NCBI GenBank assembly: GCA_001789965.1
Contig: MGBA01000025.1
Coordinates: 3,466 to 40,970 of the forward strand
Reading direction: 5' to 3'
DNA: 37,505 nt
DNA from: Candidatus Roizmanbacteria bacterium RIFCSPLOWO2_02_FULL_40_13
GTDB taxonomy: Bacteria; Patescibacteriota; Microgenomatia; UBA1406; GWC2-37-13
The position numbers and the translations under genes were made by a program. Numbering within the stretch: position 1 is the stretch's first letter; the number at the start of each line of letters is the position of its first letter. The notes below the pieces were generated by a model that searched no databases, was not told where the DNA came from, and saw only the letters and a program-made list of their open reading frames with translations. Positions 21,844 to 28,250 of this stretch are shown here, piece after piece.

Positions 21844-22494
21844 ATGACCAAACCAAAGGATCTATTAACACCAGAATTATGTCAGAGATTTATTACCTTG
21901 CCGGGAGAGAGGCTTATTATCGCCAAAAGAGAGCATTGGTTTGTGATGATGGGCCCTCTGACCACAACAGGTCTCCTTTCACTGCTTTTTATTAGTCTTG
22001 CAGCGCTGTTCTTCCTTGCAGGAGCTTCAGACCCGACCTTATTTATCATTTGTCTATTCCTCATTCTTGTTTCAACGACAAGCATCGTGTTAAAAATTAT
22101 CGCCGATTGGCATTACCACCTCTATGTATTTACCACAAAGCGCATTCTTCAGGTAAATTGCGCGCCTCTTTTTTCACATTCAATAAACGATGTACAACTT
22201 GATCAGGTCCGCATCACCGAGATTGATGTAAGGATAAAGGGATTTATAAACGAGCTCCTTGACATGGGAGATGTGATCATCGCATTTGATCGACCGTCAC
22301 ATGAAGAAACATTTGTGATCGCAAACATCAAGGATCCTTCAACCACCGGAATTCTTCTGGCTAACACGGTGAAGCTGATGATGGAATCAGCACCAATATG
22401 GTTTCAGCCGAGAACACACGAGATGGATGGTAGTTATAAGTTTGCAGAAGACGTGGAGAGCGTTCCTTCTGTCCATGAAAGCATGAGTTTATGA
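21844..22494 (+). CDS. PH-domain (YdbS/bPH2-like) membrane protein
   Basis: The 216-residue protein starts with a short cytosolic segment containing LPGERLIIAKREHWFVMMGPL, two membrane helices (about 38-58 and 63-82), then a strand-rich domain DWHYHLYVFTTKRILQVNC...INDVQLDQVRITEIDVRIKGFINELLDMGDVII, which is the bacterial PH type 2 signature. The last 40 residues are a polar tail. The Shine-Dalgarno AGGAAGG stands about seven bases before the ATG. It is first in an operon with a two-helix protein (ATGA overlap) and a 20-residue micropeptide, and divergent from a Crp/Fnr regulator. The function is unknown; an envelope-stress role is a guess. Confidence 0.83.
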   Translation: MTKPKDLLTPELCQRFITLPGERLIIAKREHWFVMMGPLTTTGLLSLLFISLAALFFLAGASDPTLFIICLFLILVSTTSIVLKIIADWHYHLYVFTTKRILQVNCAPLFSHSINDVQLDQVRITEIDVRIKGFINELLDMGDVIIAFDRPSHEETFVIANIKDPSTTGILLANTVKLMMESAPIWFQPRTHEMDGSYKFAEDVESVPSVHESMSL

Positions 22495-22709
22495 TGATAA
22501 AGCAACTTGCGCTCGTGTTCTATCTGATGTTTTTTGTGGTCGCTCTATACCTGGCAGCGTACAACGTCTTGTACCTGAAGGGCATGGAAAAGACCATGAG
22601 ATACACCGGGTTTGGCTTGCCGAAAAAGATCGGGCAGGCTGTGCGCATAAATGTCCTATTGTCGGTCATCACGCTGTTTCTCATCGGAGTATTTAGCTTG
22701 GCTCGATAA
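22491..22709 (+). CDS. two-helix small membrane protein, 72 aa
   Basis: There are two membrane helices (about 5-27 and 50-70) joined by a basic loop (MEKTMRYTGFGLPKKIGQAVR). I do not recognise a family. The start overlaps the stop of the PH-domain gene by four bases (ATGA), so translation is probably coupled, and the product may be a partner of the PH-domain protein. Confidence 0.75.
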   Translation: MMIKQLALVFYLMFFVVALYLAAYNVLYLKGMEKTMRYTGFGLPKKIGQAVRINVLLSVITLFLIGVFSLAR

Positions 22710-22713
22710 ATCT

Positions 22714-22776
22714 ATGGAATTTTACCTATTTTTAGGCGGAGTAGTGGTTTTCTTTATTTTAATTGGAACGAGCTGA
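22714..22776 (+). CDS. 20-residue single-helix membrane micropeptide
   Basis: ATG at 22714, four bases after the previous stop, opens a 20-codon frame, MEFYLFLGGVVVFFILIGTS, closed by TGA. It is wholly hydrophobic apart from Glu2 and fits one membrane crossing. Its place as third gene in an operon of membrane proteins supports it being real, but this is too short to prove by sequence alone. Confidence 0.45.
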   Translation: MEFYLFLGGVVVFFILIGTS

Positions 22777-22785
22777 TAAGGTAGT

Positions 22786-23319
22786 TTACCCAGCCAGTTT
22801 TTCCACTGGAGTTAATTTTTTGGGAGAACGGTTCTCCGCGTTGTTTTTTGTTCGAAAGAGAGTTTTGATTCTCACCAACCTACCTTTTTTAGTTTTGTCT
22901 TTTTGAAGCTTCACTGCCTGATTCATCTGTTCATCTACAAGTTTCATAGCCTGTCTTAATTGTTTCTCAGAAAGCCCTAAATCTTCTTTTCCCCACCGCG
23001 CCATCTCGTTCTGGACTTGCTTGTGCCAAACCGGTTCATAGTCCGGAAGTCCAAGGCGCCTTTTTACCGGCCTTATAAGCTTTCTTATAATTTGCCGACG
23101 CTGTATTTCAAATAAGGAGGAGAATTCGTCAGCATGGTCTAGTGAGCCTTCCGGATGAGGAAAGTTTTCCGGAGCAAATCCCGGGAGTGTGGGGATCATT
23201 CTAAACAACACATACTCTTTGAGTTTTTTTACACCCTCAATCCTTACGGCGTCCAGTTTTTTGCTACGCCTGACGTTTCTCGCGGGAGCAACATCGGGTA
23301 GCCTTTCTACCCGTACCAT
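22786..23319 (-). CDS. hypothetical basic protein, 177 aa
   Basis: I do not recognise this protein. It is soluble, predicted mainly helical and strongly basic, with Arg/Lys clusters at the N-terminus (residues 15-32), in the middle (RRQIIRKLIRPVKRRLG, near 73-90) and at the C-terminus. It converges on the PH-domain operon with nine bases between the genes. Its promoter, TTGTCT-17-TATAAT, ends nine bases before the ATG. Nucleic-acid binding is possible from composition only. Confidence 0.7.
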   Translation of the reverse strand: MVRVERLPDVAPARNVRRSKKLDAVRIEGVKKLKEYVLFRMIPTLPGFAPENFPHPEGSLDHADEFSSLFEIQRRQIIRKLIRPVKRRLGLPDYEPVWHKQVQNEMARWGKEDLGLSEKQLRQAMKLVDEQMNQAVKLQKDKTKKGRLVRIKTLFRTKNNAENRSPKKLTPVEKLAG

Positions 23320-23328
23320 AACAGCATC

Positions 23329-23357
23329 ATTATACTCCCATCATCTTGTAAAGACAA
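23329..23357 (-). promoter_or_regulatory. promoter TTGTCT-17-TATAAT-N9-ATG
   Basis: On the minus strand TTGTCT (23352-23357), 17 bases and TATAAT (23329-23334), nine bases before the ATG at 23319. Confidence 0.65.
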
Positions 23358-23365
23358 CCTAAACT

Positions 23366-23662
23366 TTATTTTACAATTTCAAAGTTATCAAATGCTTCTT
23401 TTACATCTTCGACCAGGATTTCAACATCATCCACACGGGAGATTGGTGAGCCTTCTTTTATCTTTGCAACATAATCCCCAAGCGCTGACTCCTCACCTTG
23501 CGCGACTATTTCAATTCCGCCTTGCAGACCAAACCGGTGAGAATCATCGTGCACATTCCGTGCCCAACCGGTTATTCCTTTAAGCTTTGCTTGAATTTTT
23601 GACCATGCCCGGAACCCTACTCCGATGACATCACCTTTTACGTATAAGTGGACTTGTTTCAT
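23366..23662 (-). CDS. acyP: acylphosphatase
   Basis: Acylphosphatase hydrolyses acyl phosphates such as 1,3-bisphosphoglycerate and carbamoyl phosphate. The 98-residue length and the motifs fit: HLYVKGDVIGVGFRAWSKIQAKLKGITGWARNVHDD holds the phosphate-binding loop with the catalytic Arg (VGFRAW) and Asn (GWARN). The usual G-x-V-Q-G-V-G-F reads GDVIGVGF. The frame extends to 23707, but the family start fixes the ATG at 23662. The TPR-like gene ends seven bases upstream, so the two share an operon. Confidence 0.92.
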   Translation of the reverse strand: MKQVHLYVKGDVIGVGFRAWSKIQAKLKGITGWARNVHDDSHRFGLQGGIEIVAQGEESALGDYVAKIKEGSPISRVDDVEILVEDVKEAFDNFEIVK

Positions 23663-23669
23663 ATGAGAA

Positions 23670-24074
23670 TCATTGTAATGCCGGATCAATATTTTGGGCC
23701 CTTTCAAAATACACGTTCGCCGTATTTAAGTCATCCCGCTGTTTATAAAGCAAAAAAAGATTATATAGAGTATCCCGAGAAGAAGGGTTAATTACTAATA
23801 TTCGTTCAAGTTTATTTATCATATTGTTCCGGCGCTGTTCTTCTGCAAAAACAGCCACCTCTACGCCCTCACCATAGAGGTCTTCATACAACGAAAGCTT
23901 TGGAGAAAAAACCGGAAGAGGTTTAATGTCTGTTAGGAACTCAACCATATACTCCCTCTCATTCCGGACGAGATTAACATACAACGGAGAGATAATTTGC
24001 GATAAAGCAATGTTCAGAACCAAGAAAAGCGCAAGGCTGGCCAGCCCGATATAAATTCCTACCTGTTTTACCAT
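23670..24074 (-). CDS. membrane-anchored TPR-like protein, 134 aa
   Basis: One N-terminal membrane helix (about 7-28) is followed by an extracytoplasmic region that ends in a single TPR-like unit (RDTLYNLFLLYKQRDDLNTANVYFERAQNIDPAL, about 99-132). It is probably a surface or membrane scaffold protein. It shares an intergenic region of 45 bases with the divergent VirD4-like gene, and its -10 box is the palindromic partner of that gene's -10 box (24104-24113). A weak AGG lies about nine bases before the ATG. Confidence 0.75.
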   Translation of the reverse strand: MVKQVGIYIGLASLALFLVLNIALSQIISPLYVNLVRNEREYMVEFLTDIKPLPVFSPKLSLYEDLYGEGVEVAVFAEEQRRNNMINKLERILVINPSSRDTLYNLFLLYKQRDDLNTANVYFERAQNIDPALQ

Positions 24075-24103
24075 AGAAAACCTGAGATAATTAATGCGTT
24101 CTC

Positions 24104-24113
24104 ATTATATAAT
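24104..24113. promoter_or_regulatory. palindromic ATTATATAAT giving a -10 box on both strands
   Basis: TATAAT on the plus strand (24108-24113) ends six bases before the VirD4-like ATG (24120). On the minus strand TATAAT (24104-24109) serves the TPR-like gene with a leader of about 24 bases. The two polymerases could not occupy the site together. Confidence 0.55.
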
Positions 24114-24119
24114 TTTTTT

Positions 24120-26474
24120 ATGGATGTAGTTAATTTTCAGGGCATCCTCGATAGAGCCATCACCTTTATTCTTGCCCTTTCCGCAGCCGCGATCGCAGCA
24201 GGTTTGACGTTTGCCTTTGTCTATCTGATCATCATTTATTTCCGGATGAAAAAGAGAGAAGAGCTTTCTCTGGAGATGGTGACGGTTGAGATAAAGCTGC
24301 CCAAAGACAACGAGATAAAAATTGATGCGGCCGAACAGATGATTGGGGCGTTTTCATCTCTTAAAAAGTCGGGATGGAAAAGCGCTTTTGATGTCGATGA
24401 CACGATCGCCTTTGAGATTATGGGGAAAAAAGCGGACATCCGTTTTTATGTCTCGGCACCCGCAAAAATTTTGGACTTGGTGGAAAAAACCATTTACGGT
24501 TATTATCCTCAGGCAGATATTCAGAAGGTTGAAGAACCGAATATCTTTACTGAAGACGGAAAAGTGGCTCATGCAGCTTTAGTCCAAAAAGATTATCCTT
24601 TCATGCCACTGAAGGTTTACAAAGATCTTCCTACCGATCCACTGGCCGCAATTACCAATGCATTTTCCAAGCTTGACGAGCGAGAAGGAGCTCTTCTACA
24701 GGTTCTTATCAAACCCGCAGGAGGAAATACAAAGAAACACGGAAAGGGATATGTCTCCTCAGTTAAAAAATCAGAATCTAACCCTGACAAGGCAACCTTC
24801 AAAACCGATCCAAAAACACTTGAAAAGATCGATGATAAAGCCTCAAAACCTGCATTTGATACTGCAATCCGCGCTGTGGTTTCATCGCCTTCCCAGAGCC
24901 GTGCCGATCTTCATTTGAGAAATATCACCAGCGCACTTTCCCAGATTAACTCAGATACAAACAGCCTTAAAAAAGCCCGGATTCTATTCAAAGGAGGCTT
25001 CATGTTGAACTTCGTCTACAAATTTTTCCCGGTTCTTGAATGGCCGTTTTTCAAATCAACATCAGTCCTCTCCTCAGAAGAGCTCGGGACCATATTCCAT
25101 TTTCCAAACAAAACCATCGAAACCCCTCATCTGCAATGGTTGAAAGCGCGCACCGGACCGGTCGCAGCAGAGGTCATGCAGAAAGGCGGGACATACATCG
25201 GTCAAGGTTATTACAGAGGAATAAAAAGACCGGTAAACATCGGGTTTGATGACCGCAGGCGGCACGTCTACATCATAGGAAAAACCGGTACGGGAAAATC
25301 AGTACTTCTTCAGGATATGGCAATCCAGGACATAAAAGCAGGTCATGGAGTCTGCGTCATCGATCCTCATGGAGACTTGATTGACGAGATTGTGCAGCAC
25401 ATTCCGCCCGACCGCGCAGAGGACGTAATTTACTTTGATCCATCAGATACCGCGCGGCCCATGGGACTAAATCTTTTGGAAGTATACGATGAGGAACAGA
25501 AACATTTTATGACGACCGCAATCATCAACCTCATGTACAAACTGTACGACCCGCAGCGCACCGGTATCATTGGTCCGCGGTTTGAGCACGCAGTACGAAA
25601 CGCAATGTTAACCGTCATGTCTGAGGAGGGAACGACGTTTGTAGAAGTAGTGCGCGTTTTGACCGACGCAAAGTATGTACAGGAGCTTCTTCCAAAAATC
25701 ACCGACCCGATTGTTAAGCGCTATTGGACCGATCAGATTGCACAAACCTCAGACTTTCATAAATCAGAGGTCTTGGATTATATCGTCTCTAAATTCGGCC
25801 GTTTTGTCACCAATAAAACCATGAGAAACATCATCGGACAGTCAAAAAGCGCCTTTGATTTCAGAAAGGTCATGGATGAGGGGAAAATCCTTTTAATCAA
25901 TCTTTCAAAAGGAAAGCTCGGAGAAGAAAACTCCAACTTTTTAGGACTGGTTCTTATCCCCAAGATTCTAATTGCGGCAATGAGTCGGCAGGAGATCCCC
26001 GAGGAAAAGCGCCGTGACTTTTTCCTGTATGTTGATGAGTTTCAGAACTTTGCAACGCCAGACTTTGCAACCATACTTTCTGAGGCGCGGAAATACCATC
26101 TTAATCTGACGGTTGCCAATCAGTTTATCGGACAGGTCGAGGAGGAGATTAAAAACGCGATCTTCGGTAACGTCGGAACCGTGATCTCATTCAGAGTAGG
26201 TGTTACTGACGCTTCATATCTACAGCGTGAATTTCAGCCGGTGTTTACCGAACAGGATCTTATTAATATCGAACGTTTTCACGTCTATATGAAAACCATA
26301 GTAAATAATGAGCCGGTCCCTCCTTTTTCTGCCGACCTGACGAAAGATATGAAAGAGGAAAAAGAAAAGGCTAATCCAAAGATCGCACAGGCGCTTATCC
26401 AGCTTTCTCGGCTCAAATACGGAAGACCAAGAGAACTGGTGGACGCGGAAGTTTCACAGAGATCCAATCTATAA
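24120..26474 (+). CDS. VirD4/TraG-like T4SS ATPase (type IV coupling-protein family)
   Basis: The 784-residue protein has an N-terminal membrane segment (about 15-40), a long divergent N-terminal region, and a RecA-like motor domain. Walker A is GKTGTGKS at 387-394, followed by GVCVIDPHGDLIDEI. Walker B is FFLYVDEFQNF with Asp639-Glu640, then LSEARKYHLNLTVANQFIGQ, typical of VirD4/TraG and related DUF87-type transport ATPases. Such proteins couple substrates to a conjugation-type channel. VirB4 and PrgI lie 10 kb away in the window, so this organism probably has a T4SS-like apparatus. TATAAT stands six bases from the ATG. Confidence 0.9.
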   Translation: MDVVNFQGILDRAITFILALSAAAIAAGLTFAFVYLIIIYFRMKKREELSLEMVTVEIKLPKDNEIKIDAAEQMIGAFSSLKKSGWKSAFDVDDTIAFEIMGKKADIRFYVSAPAKILDLVEKTIYGYYPQADIQKVEEPNIFTEDGKVAHAALVQKDYPFMPLKVYKDLPTDPLAAITNAFSKLDEREGALLQVLIKPAGGNTKKHGKGYVSSVKKSESNPDKATFKTDPKTLEKIDDKASKPAFDTAIRAVVSSPSQSRADLHLRNITSALSQINSDTNSLKKARILFKGGFMLNFVYKFFPVLEWPFFKSTSVLSSEELGTIFHFPNKTIETPHLQWLKARTGPVAAEVMQKGGTYIGQGYYRGIKRPVNIGFDDRRRHVYIIGKTGTGKSVLLQDMAIQDIKAGHGVCVIDPHGDLIDEIVQHIPPDRAEDVIYFDPSDTARPMGLNLLEVYDEEQKHFMTTAIINLMYKLYDPQRTGIIGPRFEHAVRNAMLTVMSEEGTTFVEVVRVLTDAKYVQELLPKITDPIVKRYWTDQIAQTSDFHKSEVLDYIVSKFGRFVTNKTMRNIIGQSKSAFDFRKVMDEGKILLINLSKGKLGEENSNFLGLVLIPKILIAAMSRQEIPEEKRRDFFLYVDEFQNFATPDFATILSEARKYHLNLTVANQFIGQVEEEIKNAIFGNVGTVISFRVGVTDASYLQREFQPVFTEQDLINIERFHVYMKTIVNNEPVPPFSADLTKDMKEEKEKANPKIAQALIQLSRLKYGRPRELVDAEVSQRSNL

Positions 26475-26592
26475 AAAATTCCAAGATACAAATTCCAAGT
26501 ATTCCAAACAAATCCTAAATCCCAAACTTCAAACGTTTAGAATTTGTAGTTTGGTTCTTGTTTGTTTCTCGGTGCTTGTAACTTGGAGATTT
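26475..26592. repeat. long imperfect inverted repeat of TTCCAAG/CAAATTC-type units (second repeat family)
   Basis: The left arm (about 26477-26533) contains AATTCCAAGATACAAATTCC and AAACAAATCCTAAATCCCAA. The right arm (about 26535-26590) reads TTTAGAATTTGTAGTTTGG, TTGTTTGTTTC and ACTTGGAGATTT, its imperfect reverse complement. It forms a hairpin with arms of about 55 bases between two plus-strand genes. The unit is different from the TAGCATTTAG family. Confidence 0.8.
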
Positions 26593-26600
26593 AATAACAT

Positions 26601-27353
26601 ATGTTGCAGACATTTCATACAAGACTTACTCATAAAGAAAAATTTACCCCCGATGTGTATCTTTTCAAATTCTTATGCATCAATCCGGATATTATCCGAT
26701 TTGAGGCGGGGCAGTATGTCATCTTACAGGTTCCCCAACCGGGCGGAGAAGTCAAAAAGAAACTGTATTCGATTTTTTCTCCGCCAACTGAGATGAAAAC
26801 ATTTGATCTTGTCGTAAAACTTGTTCAAAACGGAATTGGCTCGACCTATCTGTCTTCATTGCAGTTGGGAGATGAGGTGATTTTCGATGGTCCTGCGGGC
26901 ATTTTTACCCTAAAAGAAGAGGGAAAACATAACGGGCGGGACAAAGTCTTTATCGCAACCGGCACCGGTATTGCTCCTGCGCGCTCCATGATCTTGGAGC
27001 ACCTTAAAAAACATCCGGATGAACGCTTTATTCTTTTATGGGGAGTGCCAAAAGAAGAGGATGTGTATTTTTACGATGAGTGGAAGAAGCTTCATGATGA
27101 AAACCCGAACTTTAACTTTATCGTGTTCCTTTCAAGAGCAGTTGCAGTATCAAAACCAGATCATTTCATGTTAGGGAGGGTCAATAAGGGGATTGATGAG
27201 CTACATACCAAGTTCGGAAAGCCCACCGGCGGGACGTATGCGGATCTGGACGTGTACATAGCAGGAGACCGCGATATCGTCGAGTCAATACGCCAATATC
27301 TTCTTGCCTTGGGAGCTGATCCTCTGCACGTCGTAACGGAAAAATTCGTTTAA
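26601..27353 (+). CDS. ferredoxin-NADP reductase-like FAD/NAD(P)-binding oxidoreductase
   Basis: The 250-residue protein has an N-terminal FAD-binding barrel with GQYVILQVP and a KKLYSIFS motif (the usual RxYS reads KLYS) and a C-terminal NAD(P) domain with FIATGTGIAPARSM (about 117-130) and AGDRDIVESIRQYL. The usual Cys of the C-terminal CGxP motif is Ala here. There is no 2Fe-2S cysteine cluster, so it is a minimal reductase that must pass electrons to a separate partner. Candidates include the flavoprotein of the pyr cluster, but that is speculation. It is bracketed by two different hairpin repeats. Confidence 0.87.
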   Translation: MLQTFHTRLTHKEKFTPDVYLFKFLCINPDIIRFEAGQYVILQVPQPGGEVKKKLYSIFSPPTEMKTFDLVVKLVQNGIGSTYLSSLQLGDEVIFDGPAGIFTLKEEGKHNGRDKVFIATGTGIAPARSMILEHLKKHPDERFILLWGVPKEEDVYFYDEWKKLHDENPNFNFIVFLSRAVAVSKPDHFMLGRVNKGIDELHTKFGKPTGGTYADLDVYIAGDRDIVESIRQYLLALGADPLHVVTEKFV

Positions 27354-27354
27354 G

Positions 27355-27422
27355 AGCATTTGGCATTAAGCATATAGCATTTAGGGACGTTCTAAATTCT
27401 AAATACTAACTACTAAATGCTA
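27355..27422. repeat. TAGCATTTAG-family hairpin repeat, copy F
   Basis: The left arm (27355-27386) has AGCATTTGGCATTAAGCATA and TAGCATTTAGGG. The right arm (27391-27422) has CTAAATTCTAAATACTAACT and ACTAAATGCTA. It fills exactly the gap between two convergent genes and may act as a bidirectional terminator. Confidence 0.8.
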
Positions 27423-27424
27423 TT

Positions 27425-28228
27425 CTAGAATCCTGTCACGAAAAAGTCTGCGGGGAGCTGAGGATACGACTGAAATAGCTGAACTTTCTTTGAAACTCCG
27501 GTATCTGAAGTTGCCTCGGAAGAAACAAACTTTCCCTGCGAGGGGAGGTCAGGGGAATTTCGTGAGAAGAACACCTTGGACGAGCTATACAGCATCCGCA
27601 CAATGACTAGCTTGGTGTCTTCACCGATGAGGGAGCCGTCAATTGTCGTGCCCTTATAGAAGGCTGTATTGGAACAGGCGAGTCCTTGGTCTGATTCGGA
27701 AATTCTATCATCTGGGTCTATGACAAATCGGCGCAATGTGTAGTTGGGACTCGTTCCTTTTACCACGGTTATCTCAATTGCGCTTTTGGTAGATTGATTG
27801 GAAGAAGCAAAACAAATTTCCAGATTTTCTCCGTCCGACGGACCGATTGTACTGGGTGCAGTGTATACTCCCATATAGAATGTGTACTGTTCGTCTTTCT
27901 GAAGGATCGGCGTGGTGAATTTGGTATCTGAGGGATTGGTTGAAACAGATGCTGTGCCGCTAAATCCCGAGTTGGGGAGAATTCCACCGGTACCGGCCTG
28001 ACCAATGTTGACGGTCCCTGCGGTTTTTAAGGCGGCTTCGATTCCTGCTTCTGCTGCAGCAAGCGCCTTTTGATTTTCTTCTTCAAGCTTTGTAATTTGA
28101 GTATCGGTGCGGGACGAAAACGTAATGGAAAGGACGATCGTCAAAGTCACTGCCAAAAGCATGACCGCGATAAGAAGGACCTGTCCTGATTCTCTCTTGG
28201 AGCTTGCTTGGAGCTTGAAACGTTTCAT
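27425..28228 (-). CDS. PilX-like pseudopilin / type IV pilus-related surface protein
   Basis: After a short basic leader, the SGQVLLIAVMLLAVTLTIVLSITFSSRTDTQI segment is the prepilin-type helix, followed by the coiled LEEENQKALAAAEAGIEAALKTAG that is typical of PilX/PilV-like minor pilins. The residue five after the Gly is not Glu, as in minor pilins of the GspK/PilX kind. The rest (about 60-267) is a Gly/Ser/Thr-rich globular part. I take the ATG at 28228 (GGAG about 10 bases upstream). An in-frame ATG at 28273 would overlap the previous gene by 23 bases. It follows the Cys-rich surface protein in one operon. Confidence 0.75.
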   Translation of the reverse strand: MKRFKLQASSKRESGQVLLIAVMLLAVTLTIVLSITFSSRTDTQITKLEEENQKALAAAEAGIEAALKTAGTVNIGQAGTGGILPNSGFSGTASVSTNPSDTKFTTPILQKDEQYTFYMGVYTAPSTIGPSDGENLEICFASSNQSTKSAIEITVVKGTSPNYTLRRFVIDPDDRISESDQGLACSNTAFYKGTTIDGSLIGEDTKLVIVRMLYSSSKVFFSRNSPDLPSQGKFVSSEATSDTGVSKKVQLFQSYPQLPADFFVTGF

Positions 28229-28250
28229 GTCCCACGCTCCACGCTTTATT

